A DNA stretch of 64,000 nucleotides. It comes from Scalesia atractyloides. Its lineage: Eukaryota > Streptophyta > Magnoliopsida > Asterales > Asteraceae. The notes below the pieces were generated by a model. The model was not told the origin of the DNA. It searched no databases and saw only the letters and a program-made list of their open reading frames with translations. Shown piece by piece: positions 51,858 to 63,235 of this stretch. The position numbers and the translations under genes were made by a program. The stretch lies in NCBI GenBank assembly GCA_947069175.1, contig CAMTDV010000019.1, positions 71,175,358 to 71,239,357 on the forward strand, read 5' to 3'. How positions within the stretch are numbered: position 1 is the first letter of the stretch; each line of letters starts with the position of its first letter.

Positions 51858-52922
51858 TTGGATTGTTTCGTGCGAACTTGTAGTTCGCACGAAGTAGTCC
51901 AGTCCGTACAAACTAGCTGTCTTGCGTCTCGTGCTTCCGGAACTGAGTTTCCACTTGGAATAGACGTATTTTCGAATCCATTTCATGTATGTTGTCTGAC
52001 CATGCTTCGTTCCACTATCTAGTGAACAAAACACACGTCGGTTTGTCCGTTTCGGTGTAAAAATAAATGTTTTAATCAGTTTTCTCAGATCTAACACTTG
52101 GTGAGTTGAAACCATCAAGATTTCTAGCTTGGGAAGCCAAGGCTAAGCCCAATATACTCGTTTAAGTGCAGATCTAAGTTTAAAATAAGAAGTTTAATGG
52201 AAAAAGATGAAGATTTTCATAAAAGAGAAGTTTTGATGAAATCGAAGGTAACCTTGTGCAAAATCGTAGTGGAAAACGTTGTGGTTTGCATAAAACAAGT
52301 GGTTTCTTACTTGGAAATCAGAGAAATGCGGGTTGGAGAGTTCTGGTGCGAAGTGGCAGCAAGAGGTGAGGGAGTGGACGTACTGAGTATTTATAGGTGA
52401 AGGCGAGGAGTGTGGCGGAAGGGCAAGTTCACTCGAAGTTGGCACAAGTTCGCACGAACTTGGCCTGGTCAACTTCGTGCGAAGTTGGGACACCCACTTC
52501 GTGCGAAGTTGGCCTTTTGGCTAAGATTTGTTTGCCATTTGGTCGTTGGTTATTTGTTCGGTGATTTGTTCGTATTAGATAGTTACGTTAAGCGTTTTGG
52601 CGATATGTTAAGCGTTGTGTTAATAAAATAATGCGATTGAGCAATTTGTGTAAGCGAGAGCGTTGCGATAGCGAGTACAACTATAATACATAAGGCACAC
52701 ATAACATATAAGTAACATAAAGTAACATAATCCACTGCGATTTGAGTTTGCGTTGAGAGTTGCGAGTATTAAGCAATTCAAATGTGATAAATAAGCGATA
52801 TAAAATTCGTTTCAAAATAATTTAACCATCATAACAAATCTCAGAGTACAAAACGAGTTCAGAACAGAAATAAACGAAAATAACGGGATTCGGATAATAA
52901 TCCGGAAGAATGGGTTGTTACA
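51858..52922 (-). mobile_element. LTR G, right segment
   Basis: Continuation of the LTR interrupted at 13859: CTTGGATTGTTTCGTGCG, CGTGCTTCCGGA, the CAGATCTAAC/TTAGATCT block, TATTTATA (TATA box, complement) at 52388, and dyads ACTTCG-TG-CGAAGT at 52430-52515. Ends AATGGGTTGTTACA. No polypurine tract follows, so G is a solo or truncated LTR. Confidence 0.8.
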
Positions 52923-53129
52923 TTTATAGGGTTTATACATCCATATCCGTAAAAAGGACCGTTACCATCACAAGTAGCTATTTTGTCCAACAATATTTTT
53001 ACATTCTGATAAGAATAAAACAATTCCTAAAAGTGATGTGTGAACACAACTTTTCAAATCCATATCCCCTTGCAAAAGAAGATTTGTTATATACGTACAA
53101 AAGAGTCATATATTAGTTTTGATGCTAAC
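52923..53129. other. Spacer between LTR G and element D
   Basis: About 207 bp of AT-rich sequence with no recognised repeat. It may be older host or transposon DNA. If G had a complete target duplication its right copy would be TTTAT. Confidence 0.4.
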
Positions 53130-55550
53130 TGTCACGCCCCAACCGATGGCGGAAACATCAGGGCGCGGCACTAGGCGAATCAGATTTCTCAAGAGAATCC
53201 ATAACAACTATTTAAGCGATAATATTTAAACGTTCAATATCCCATACTATCAAACATAAAATCCTCAAATAATTATTACAAATATCAAACAATCTTTTAA
53301 ACATAATCCAATCCGATCTTCCCTAGATTTCTATTAGGTGCGTTTCTAAAGATAGATCCTAATCCTTTGCAGCGAGAATCATCAACCTGTCACATACATT
53401 AGAATAAAGTCAATACAATTAAGTAAATGTGAGCATACAAGTTTACGTACATAATAGATATAAAAGCATTTAGCATACACCGCATGACATACGTAAGAGA
53501 TGTGAACTATGTAACTACTTAGATTCAAGTAAACCAACAAACCGCGAGTGCAAGGCACGCGAACAAGTGTCCACGTCCTAAAGAGAAAATAAATGCGAAA
53601 TAAAAATGTGAGCCTTAACAACCCCCGGCCTCCGGGTGGCGGGTCAACCTCTAGCAAGCTATCATGTTAAGGGTGGCGTACTAGCAATCAAGTAACACAT
53701 ACAATTCAACAGATTTCATGTATAGTCATGTGTTAGCGGATTGCGAATAAGCGTTTCAGAGTCGTGTGATGTGGTTTGATATATGAACATATGTAACACC
53801 CAAAAGTGTGTTTAAGCGAAAAGGGTTCAAGTATACTCACAGTTGGTGCGTTAAGAGAGAGAGAGAGATGGGATCTGATATGGATTGAAGGGAGCGCCGG
53901 TTCAGCCTGTAAGGGAACAGATGTGCATCAGTCTTCCGAAATGCTGAAACGGTCGAAACGTGAAGGAGCAGAGGACAAGTTCGGGCGAAATTGTACCAAA
54001 TTTCCTGGATTTGGTACAAGTTCGGGCGAACTTGCTTACCATAGGATTGTACAAGTTCGGGCGAACTTGACTGAATTTCTTGGAGTTGATACAAGTTCGG
54101 GCGAACTTGTCTGGTTTCCTTGGAAACTATACAAGTTTCGGCGAACTTGGTTGATTTTCTTGAGAATTTGACAAGTTCGGCCGAAGTTGATCACCATCTG
54201 GTGACAACTTCGAGCGAACTTGCTCTTTTTGGAGCGAACTTGGCTGTTTTGTCACCAAATCGTGCGTTTTCGCGTCGTTTGCTGAGGAAATCGAGTGTAC
54301 ATCCCTCCAACCTTAAGCTACTAAGCAAAACATAGGCTGGAGAGGTCTTTTGGAGCGAGTTTTAGGCACTTTATAGGAACTCGGGCTAATCCGGGAGAAC
54401 TTGATGGTTCGTACGGGTTAGTCCAGTTCGTGCAAGGTGACGACATCGTCCTTATGCTTCCGGATCTGAGATCTTGCCTGACAACGCCTCGTTCCACTTC
54501 ATAGTGAACGAAACATACGTCATTTTTCCGTATTTTATGTAAAAATCAATGTATTAAACATTTTTCTCAGATCTAACACTTGGTGAGTCGAAATCATAAA
54601 GATTTCTTGTTCGGGAAGCCAAAACTAAGCCCAAATACACTCGTTCAGTGTCGATCTAAGTGAAAAAAAGAATTTATAGAATAAGATGAAGGTTTTCGTA
54701 AACATAATAGATTTGATAAAAATGAAGGTAATCCTTGTGAAAAATCGTAGTAAAAGCGTTGTTGTTTGCATAAAAACGGGTTGATTCTTACTTGGAAATC
54801 AAAGGTTTTTGATTTCGGGAGCTTTCAGGCTAACTTGCAGCAAGAGGAGCATGAATGGAGGTGCTGGGTATTTATAGGTGAGGAGAAAATGAACTGGTAT
54901 AGATCAAGTTCGGCCGAACTTGACACAAGTTAGAGCGAACTTGACACAAGTTCGGGCGAACTTGGCCAGTTCTGCTGGAACATGTGCAAGTTCGAGCGAA
55001 CTTGCTGAGTTTGGGGGAAAACTCATGTTTGTTCACCATTGATCAAGTTCGGGCGAACTTGGGGTACCCAAGTTCGGCCGAACTTGCCCTAATGGCAAGT
55101 TTCGTTTTCGAGGTTGGTGTTCGTTTGGCAATTCGGTTCGTATTAGATAGTTTGTGTTAAGCGTTTTAGCGGAGTGTTAAGCGTTTGAATAATTAAAATA
55201 ATGCGATTAAGCGATTCATGCGAGTGAGAGCGTTGCGATAGCGATTATAACCATAAATCATAAAGCACACATAACACATAAATAACATAATTTCCCATAA
55301 ATAAATGCGTTGCGATGCGTTACGATAAGCGATGTCGAAGGCACAAGCGTTTATTAAATAATAACACACTCGGCTCTTAAAGTAACATAGTTACTTGTGA
55401 TTGCGTTGAATTAGCGTTTAGATGCAATATAGTCGTGACAAAAAGTATTTAGTAAACATAAACCATTCCTTTAATCAAATCTCGGATTACAGTAAAAGAT
55501 ACAAATGAAATAGACGGAAAAAGATAACAATGAAAATACGAGTTGTTACA
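53130..55550 (-). repeat. Element D 3' LTR (2421 bp)
   Basis: From TGTCACGCCCCAACCGATGG to GAGTTGTTACA. Dyad clusters at 53970-54245 (mostly GG centres) and 54905-55085 (U3 side). TATA box at 54869-54876 (complement). Splice-like pairs 54791/53907 and 53840/53387. The 121-residue plus-strand frame at 53806 is dyad sequence, not a gene. Confidence 0.9.
54869..54876 (-). promoter_or_regulatory. TATA box of LTR D
   Basis: Complement TATAAATA, next to the U3 dyad cluster (54905-55085), the same layout as LTRs A and F. Confidence 0.7.
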
Positions 55551-55551
55551 G

Positions 55552-55564
55552 TCTCCCCTACTTT
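55552..55564 (-). other. Polypurine tract of element D
   Basis: Complement of AAAGTAGGGGAGA-like sequence adjoining the LTR start, followed by TTTCGTCCCGAAATTT as in A, B and C. Confidence 0.85.
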
Positions 55565-55584
55565 AGGAAATTTCGTCCCGAAAT

Positions 55585-56952
55585 TTAAGTAGTGGCCGTA
55601 ACAAAGAGGTGTGGATATTTAGCTTTCATATCACTTTCCAGTTCCCAAGTGAACTCGGCACCGCGTTTGCCTTCCCATCGGACTTTCACAAAAGGAATGT
55701 GAGAGCGTCGAAGTTTTTTGGTCTCTCGGTCCATGATTTCTACTGGCTTTTCCACGAAGTGAAAAGTCTCGTTTACTGGAAAATCTTCGAGTGGTACATG
55801 AAGATTTTCTTCAGCTAGGCATTTCATGAGGTTTGATACGTTGAAAGTCGGATGTACGTTGTTAAGTTCTGCCGGTAGTTCGAGTCGATAGGCCACTTTG
55901 CCAATTCTTTCCAGAATCTTAAAGGGACCCACGTATTGTGGTGCTAGTTTCCCTTTCTTTCCAAATCGGATCACTCCCTTCCAAGTGCAACCTTTAAAAG
56001 TACATGATCACCGATTTCGAACTGTAGGGGCTTGCGGCGTTTATCGTCATAACTCTTTTGCGACTCCGAGCTTTCAAGAGATTGTCTCTGATTTGGAGGA
56101 TCTTGTATGTTGTCTCTTGGATTAACTCGAGGCCGGTGATTTTTGCTTCTCCGATCTCGTGCCATGCTATAGGCGATCGACATTTCCTTCCATATAGTGC
56201 CTCAAAAGGTGCCATTTAAATACTAGTATGGTAACTGTTATTGAATGAAAACTCTACTAAAGGTAAATGCGTATCCCAATTACCACCCAAATCTATGATG
56301 CACGCCTGAAGCATGTCTTCGAAGGTGCGGATCATGCGCTCAGTCTGACTGTCGGTTTGAGGGTGAAAAGCGGTACTGAGATTAAGCGTAGTACCGAGAG
56401 CGAATTGAAAAGTCTCCCAGAGACATGAGGTAAAGAGACCATCGCGGTCAGAGATGATGTCACGAGGCGTCCCGTGTCGACAAATGACTTCGGCAGTATA
56501 GATTGTGCTAATCGTTCGACCTTGTAGTCTTCTCGTATGGCAATAAAATGAGCTGATTTAGTAAGACAATCAACGATAACCCAAATGCTATTGTGACCAG
56601 AGGGGGTGCGAGGGAGTTTTGTAACGAAGTCCATAGCTATGCTTTCCGACTTCCACATCGGGATTTCGGGTTGTTCGAGCAAACTAGAGGGCCTTTGATG
56701 TTCGGCTTTAACTTTCGAGCAAGCTAAGCACTTTGAGACGTATAAAGCGATATCCTTTTTCATGCCTGGCCACCAATACTTAGGACGAACGTCCTGGTAC
56801 ATCTTGTCATCTTCGGGGTGAATCGAGTATCGGGATTTATGAGCTTCGTTCATTAGCAACTCGCGAAGATTATCATGGCTAGGAATCCAAATACGATCGA
56901 GATAATAATAAATGCCATCAGATTTAACTACGAGTTGGGTTCGGCTCCACAA
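55585..56952 (-). pseudogene. Integrase and chromodomain-like tail of element D
   Basis: 56952-56332 carries the HHCC module (EAHKSRYSIHPEDDKMY..., WWPGMKKDIALYVSKCLACSKVK) and the catalytic region MWKSESIAMDFVTKLPRTPSGHNSIWVIVDCL with the first Asp intact, unlike B. A frameshift precedes the second Asp region. 56215-55971 gives MAPFEALYGRKCRSPIAWHEIG in one frame and LQFEIGDHVLLKV in another. 55974-55585 is an intact 129-residue tail: FGKKGKLAPQYVGPFKILER, NNVHPTFNVSNLMKCLAEEN, and KVRWEGKRGAEFTWELESDM, the chromo-like fold near the C terminus of gypsy integrases. Better preserved than B but still frameshifted. Confidence 0.9.
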
Positions 56953-57371
56953 TTCATTTCTTCTTGCAGGGTATTCTCATTAAAACAGGAAAACTGGGCG
57001 GCGCGAACCATAATTTCGATATTATTCAAAGCTTGAGAGTCATGAGCACTATACACATAGCTTCGTCGGCTGAGAGCATCCCAGGATGCTAGCGTATCTC
57101 ACAATCATAGTCATTGAGAAGTTCAACCCACCTGCGTTGGCGCATGTTCAGTTCTTTCTTGTTAAAGATATGTTGTAAGCTCTTATGGTCGGTGAAAACT
57201 GTACACTTGGTACCATAAAGGTAGTGTCGCCATATCTTTAATGCAAAAACAACTGCACCGAGTTCGAGATCGTGGGTAGTGTAGTTCTTCTCGTGGATCT
57301 TGAGTTATCGAGATGCATACGCAATAACCTTGTCTCGTTGCATGAGAACACAACCAAGACCTAGGTTAGAC
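56953..57371 (-). pseudogene. RNase H (C-terminal part) and linker of element D
   Basis: Decayed RNase H sequence: traces of YASR, IHEKNYTTHDLELGAVVFALK, WRHYLYGTKCTVFTDHKSLQH and LNMRQRRWVELLNDYD in shifting frames, and the ADALSRR linker near 57070. It is cut at 57371 by solo LTR S. The N-terminal part continues at 60470. Confidence 0.75.
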
Positions 57372-60300
57372 TGTCACACCCCTAATTTCCACGTATAACC
57401 TGGTGGGCCCGGTTGGGGAATATCGTGACGTAAGTTGATATCATCATTACCAAGCAATACAAAAATACACAGCGGAAGTCTGGATAATTACTATTACAAA
57501 CGTTTGAATGTTCAAAGTTCAAAATAATAAATACAATGTTTGTAACTAGATCCACAGGCGGATCGAAATGTGAATATAAAAGGAAACTTGACAGACTAAG
57601 GCCTTCTAAGCAAAGGGTTGCAATTCCTCTTAAGCTTCGCCGAGCACTTCCAGCCTAATTACGTATACTTGTCACCTGCGCTTAGTCTTTTGAAAATACG
57701 TCAGTTTTCACTAGTAAATACATTTAACCGACTCATTTTGAAAACATTTTGAAATCATTTAGTTTACACAATGGTACTTTGTTTTATAAAAAACTTGAGA
57801 TAAATAATTTCATGTTATTAGTTTTACATGCTAATAATACATTTAGAGCCCGAAAACTATGCCGGGATCATGATTAATTGACACACCACTTTAACACCTT
57901 TAATAGGTGCACCCCTATTGGGTAATATTTTATTTTAGCATCTGACGGGTGTATGCCTACACCCCGTGCTTAGGTCGTGGCCATTTGCAATTAAATGAGC
58001 CGTGGATAAACAGGACACTGTCGTTTTAACCCCCAAATGTTTAATATTAAGCAATACGAATTAAAATGGATTATTTGAATTCCCGACTCATTGGTCTTCG
58101 ATCCTGTATCCAACCATGCGGTATTAGTATACCGTATCCCAAGCCCGTATAAGGGAAAGTAAGTTAAAGTATTTACCTGGCTTGCAAACTCTTCAGAAAT
58201 AAGAAAAATAAGCAAAGCACAGCCGTAATCAAAATAACTAGCTTGGCGACAATCTACCGGAAGTCTCTAGTCTGGAATAGATGGTATTATTAACCGATTA
58301 GATAGCTAGTGGGTCTTTATTTAGTCATTAACTTAGACCTGCTAACTTAAAATAAAGATGACGGTACAAAAAGCTAGATACCGGAAGAGAATGCATTTTG
58401 GACCCGACAAGTACTAGGACTTGTATAGTATGGGTTACCATTCTACATTCTGGAATTTGAGAATATTTTGATATGGTTAAACCCGTTTCGGTTAAATTGC
58501 GTAAACTAGTCACGTAGGCTTAACGAACGCATATAAGCGAAACTAGGTAACCGGTGAGTCTTATACAAGTTCCAATGCCATTAAGTTTAAAATATGTTAT
58601 ATAACAGTAGGTTACTGATATGTTAGCCCGTTATGGTTTTAAAAGTAACTTATGCCTTAAAGGCAATTTCGTCATTTTAAAACATAAATAAACGAGTTTA
58701 TATGTAAACTGATGTTAAATTCATAAACATTCTTAAAAACACTTATTTTATGATGTTATATCAGTAGGATATCAATTATATGTGTGGTTTATAGTTTTAA
58801 GACCAAACTATGTCCCGAAAAGGGCATTTTGGTCATTTCACATATAATTCGATAACTTATTTGGGAGTCTGAGTTTGGCACATGTACCTACTGTTATAAT
58901 TGAAAAATATGTTTTGAATTCAGCAGGTAACAAGTCTCAATGCTCTAATATGGCTTTGAACCATATTATTCGTCGAAACAGCGATTAAGTCGCTCAAATG
59001 ACGATTTAAACGATATTTAAATGAAACTGTTGTTGTGACCAGGTTTGAATGACCAAAATATGTTAATATATATATACATCATTAGGCATAAGGTTTTGGT
59101 TCATAAAAATGTTTAAAACTCATTTTAAGTGCCTAAAGGGCGATATCATCATTTAAGGACATAATGTGTAAACTAGAGATTAAACTCAGTTTGCAACCTG
59201 AATAGAATATCCCAAATAACCTTAATAATGATATTACATCAGTAGGTAATGATTTTGATGTCAATTTTATTATTTAAACTATTTTATACGTGAAAATGGC
59301 GTTTTAGCATATTTATTGGATACTTGCATAATGACTCGGATTACTACATGACCATGTCCTAAAACTCCATAGGGTTATAGTATAATATAACATGGTCATA
59401 ATGCAACTTAGGGACAGAAGCTAATGTTGCTAAATCGGGTCAGAACTGAAAGTCAACGCAGAAGTCAAACTTTGCGACTTTCGGTTGCGAAACCGACCTT
59501 AGACCTGGAATTAACGAGCCGAAGATTTCCTACATGTTCTTATGATTATTACCAAGCTATTAGAGTGTCAAAACAGGTTTTATAACATCTACATTGCTAA
59601 TTATGATTTTATTTCAAAACTGACCGTTTTGACTTTTTATTAACATAACTTTGACCCGTCAATTGACCAAGCAAACGTGGTAATCAGGAGGTGCCCTCTT
59701 GAGGGGTTAACACCTACCTTATTACAATCACGTAGCCTGTTTGATACAAACATTGGCTGGACCATTATGGTCTTAGCCCAAAGTCAAAGCGTTTGTACGT
59801 CAATGCTTTGACATTGGCTTAAAGCCTATTAAAAAAAAGAAAGAACTGAGTTGGAACACTTACTAGTGAACCAAAGAAAGACTTAGAACTCAGGGGAATG
59901 CTCCAAGATACGCAGGAGCTTTCCAAGTGAGCAAGAGAGGTGAATGAAAGGATGAGAAGTTGGAGCTCATCAAGGTCTATTATAGATGGACGAAGCATGG
60001 ATCACTCAGGTAGGAGTTGATCTAGTAAGTGCTAGGTTGCAAAGCAGGAGAAGGGGGAATGCGAGTGCAAGGTGCAGGACAGAAAGCTGCCATGCATGTC
60101 TGGCTGACACCATTACGGACCGTAAGGGTTAATGGCGTGCGGTGCGTAGGACCCAGGCGCCACATTTTGTGACATCCTTACGGACCGTAACGTTAAGGCT
60201 TGCGGTCCGTAACCGCCTTACTGAAACCAAAGATTTGTTTAATCTCACGGTCCGTAACCAGATGCTGTTACGGTCTGTAAGGACCTTCAGAAATTTGAAG

Positions 60301-60464
60301 TTTGGCATTTTTACCACTTTGGTTCCCCGACTTTCTCGATGCTTGTTCAGAGGTTATTAAAATAACATGACGGCGTCGTTGGTCCCTCTCGGCTACATGT
60401 GGCAACCAAGAATTTCCAGGACACGTGTCAGATTTTTATTGGACGAAATTTTCGAGGTGTCACA
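57372..60464 (-). mobile_element. Solo LTR S, a different large gypsy-type LTR inserted in D pol
   Basis: 3093 bp with TG...CA ends. On the minus strand it begins TGTGACACCTCGAAAATTTCG and ends GGGGTGTGACA. It is flanked by TAGAC (57367-57371) and TAGAG (60465-60469), a 5-bp duplication with one change, and removing it restores the RNase H sequence as in B. No coding region or internal sequence. It carries a cluster of a different palindrome, TTACGGACCGTAA (60113-60125 and 60178-60190, with variants to about 60285). Confidence 0.85.
60113..60285. repeat. TTACGGACCGTAA palindrome cluster in solo LTR S
   Basis: Two perfect TTACGGACCGTAA copies, with half or variant sites TGCGGTCCGTAAC, TCACGGTCCGTAAC and TTACGGTCTGTAAG. 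The layout resembles the dyad clusters of the A/B family LTRs but the sequence is unrelated. Confidence 0.75.
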
Positions 60465-60469
60465 TAGAG

Positions 60470-61360
60470 GCATCGCAATAAACAATGAAATCAGTCGTTT
60501 CCGTCGGGTAGAGTGAGTACAGGAGCGTTGCATAGCATACGCTTGAGAGTTTGAAAGGCTTCCTCTTGTTTGGAATCCCAAACGAAAGGTTTGTCCTTAT
60601 GAGTTAAAGCGGTAAGGGGTATGGCGATTTTAGAAAAGTCGGCGATTAATCAACGGTAGTAACCCGCCAATCCAAGAAAAGAACGGATTTCAGATGCATT
60701 CTTCGGCGTAATCCAACTCTTTACAGCTTCTATCTTTGAGGGTTGATGAATTCCTTGACTATTAACGATGTGACCAAGGAATCGGACTTCTTCGAGCCAC
60801 AATTCACACTTAGAGAACTTGGCATAAAGGCGATTTCCTTGAAGAAGTTTGAGAACTAAACGGAGATGTCGCACGTGTTCGGCTCTCGACTTCGAGTAAA
60901 TGAGGACGTCATCCATAAACACAATGACGAAATGATCCAAGAAGGCTTTACACACACAGTTCATCAAATCCATGAAGACCGCGGGTGCATTCGTCAGACC
61001 GAAAGGCATGACCACGAATTCAAAATGGCCATAACGAGTACGAAAGGCGGTTTTCGGAATATCTTCTTCTAGCACGTGTAACTGATGATAACCGGAATGT
61101 AAATCGAATCTTAGAAAAACAAGTAGCACCTTGAAGCTGATCAAACAAATCATCGATTAGGGGAAGAGGGTAGCTGTTCTTTATCGTGAGTTTGTTAAGT
61201 TCACGATAATCGATGCACATTCGGAACGTCCCATCTTTCTTTTTCACAAAAAGAACGGGTGCGCCCCAAGGTGAAGTGCTCGGGCGTATAAAGCCTTTAT
61301 CAAGTAACTCCTGAAGTTGGCTAGATAGCTCGCGCATTTCGGATGGTGCAAGGCGATAGG
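60470..61360 (-). pseudogene. Reverse transcriptase (and RNase H start) of element D
   Basis: 61337-61020: MRELSSQLQELLDKGFIRPS, APVLFVKKKDGTFRMCIDYR and ELNKLTIKNSYPLPLIDDLF, then a frameshift at ATCFSKI. 61153-60650: GYHQLHVLEEDIPKTAFRTR, FEFVVMPFGLTNAPAVFMDL, FMDDVLIYSKS (catalytic FxDD with both Asp), KCELWLEEVRFLGHIVNSQG and SEIRSFLGLAGYYR, then a stop where B continues. 60650-60470 is the decayed start of RNase H. Confidence 0.92.
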
Positions 61361-61364
61361 AGCT

Positions 61365-61935
61365 TTAGCAACGGGTGTAGCACGGGATTAGATCAATACG
61401 GAATTTGACATCACGAGTAGGGGGTAAACTAAGTAAGTCGTCGGGAAAGACCTTAGGAAATTCACAAACAACGGGTACGTCTTTCCAGGTTTTCTTTTCC
61501 TTTCCTCGGTTCACGATGTGGGCTAGGAATGCAACGCATTGCTTGCGCAAATACTTGTTCGCTTGGGTACATAACATAAGCATCAACTTCTTTGAGGGTG
61601 TCTCGCCATAGACATGTAGTTGATCACCGTTTGGAAGACGAAAAGGAATCATCTTATCGTAACAAACAACTTCAGCACGATTTTCACGAAGAAAATCCAT
61701 GCCTACTATGATATCGAACTACCTAATTGCATAGGTATGAGATGGATCGAGAAGATGTGGTTGTTGAGATCGAGAGGACAACCACGTAAGATGGAGTTAA
61801 TAGTAACGGTTCTTCCGGTGGCGACTTCAACATCGAAAGTCTTTGGGAGTTTAGCGCGTTTACATTTTAAAAGTTTTTCGAATTCTAACGACACAAAACA
61901 GTTATCGGCACCAATATCAAATAAACAAGAAGCAT
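61365..61935 (-). pseudogene. Aspartic protease and linker of element D
   Basis: Near 61920 the frame reads SCLFDIGADNCF: the catalytic triplet, DTG in B, is DIG here. 61894-61706 follows with SLEFEKLLKCKRAKLPKTFD and LNNHIFSIHLIPMQLGS, and 61700-61365 after a frameshift with MDFLRENRAEVV and LLSLPPTRDVKFRIDLIP. Collinear with B. Confidence 0.85.
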
Positions 61936-62058
61936 AATACCATTAACAAGGAACGTACCATTGACAACATTGTTGTCGTTCTGAGCCTGGCGGTGGTTGA
62001 GATTGAAGGCTCTTCCACGCACGGTATGTGGTTTCTGCTGCTGTTGTGGCTGTGGTGG

Positions 62059-63235
62059 CTATGGTTGAGGCTGTTGTTGCTGCTGCTCTTGCTTCACGGC
62101 TTTGTTTGGACAGACATTGCTAAAGTGGTTTGGATCACTGCAAGTGAAGCAAGCACGTGCTTTTGGGACTGGTGCTTGCTGTTGTGGCTGCTGCTGGTTG
62201 GTTTGAGGAGCACGAGGTGGAGCTGCTGGTGCTTGAGGAGCTGGCTGACGAGGACCAGTACGGTAGCTGACAGTAAAATGGCCGTAGATATTATAGTTGG
62301 TACAGAAACGGCAATTGCCTCCAACTGGGTGATGGTAGGTACACTTTGAGCATAGCGGGTGAGGACCAGTGTACGCACGTTTAGCAGGCGGTGCATTTGG
62401 TGTAGAAGCTTGAAGTGGCTGAGAGTTCAACGGTGCAACAGCTGCATAGTTCTTGCTTGGGTTCCCTCTTTTGCGACCTCGGCGATTTGACTTTGATTCT
62501 TGAGACGACTCGGTAGTAGCGCTCGGCTCGGTGATAGCTTGATTTGCGACTTTGCGGTGGCTCTTGAAGTATCTAGCCTGGACACGTTTGTCATTAATCT
62601 CGGCTGCAAGCTGAAAAGTCTCTTCGATGGTAGTGGTACGCGCTGCTTGGACGAAATCAGCAACGCAGTCAGGTAGAGCACGAAGATACTTTTTGATCGT
62701 TTTTCTGTGGTGTCCACCTGACTGGGACATATGATACTTAGCTGCTTGAAGCGGGCAGTGAGACCTGCGTTGTCGGGTCCATTTTGCTTGATATAGTTTC
62801 TGAATTTCATGGGGAGGACAGAATTCCTCCCATGTGAGCCTGTAAGCTTCATCATTTCCGCGCTGTTGCGCTCTACGGTCCACCAATCAAGTGCCCTTGA
62901 TTGGAACACACCAGTAGCGTTGACGGTGCGGAGAGATTCAGGGCATCCACATTGGCGGAACGTGACCTCGATGGAGTTGAACCAGTGAACATTGCACTCG
63001 GTCCGTCCATGCCAGTGAAAGTAAGAGGTCCGCACGCTTTGAATTGTTTGAAGCTGAACGAGGACTTTGGCACGTCCTTCTTCGAATCAATGGATGAGTT
63101 GCTGCTGATAGCTTGGATTTCGCTAACAATCTAAGGGATCACCTTGGCCATCTGCTTGGCCACGAGTGAGGCGATACGCTTGTTAGCGTTGCTGCGCTGG
63201 ATGTTCCTCCTAGTGTTAGATCCCATGGGAGACAT
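62059..63235 (-). pseudogene. Gag of element D
   Basis: The start is probably the ATG at 63235 (minus), giving MSPMGSNTRRNIQRSNANKR, homologous to the gag starts of A and B; a stop (TAG) after AKVIP interrupts it. The pieces then give SFSFKQFKACGPLTFTGMDG, VTFRQCGCPESLRTVNATGV, LDWWT, KYLRALPDCVADFVQAAR, IEETFQLAAEINDKRVQARY, NSRGRKRGN-type basic stretch, LCSKCTYHHPVGGNCRFCTN, and two CCHC knuckles (CTNYNIYGHFTVSY, degraded; CFTCSDPNHFSNVC, intact). A Gln/Pro-rich tail follows. Frameshifts near 62430-62870 break it. It is slightly better preserved at its C-terminal end than Gag of B. Confidence 0.9.
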
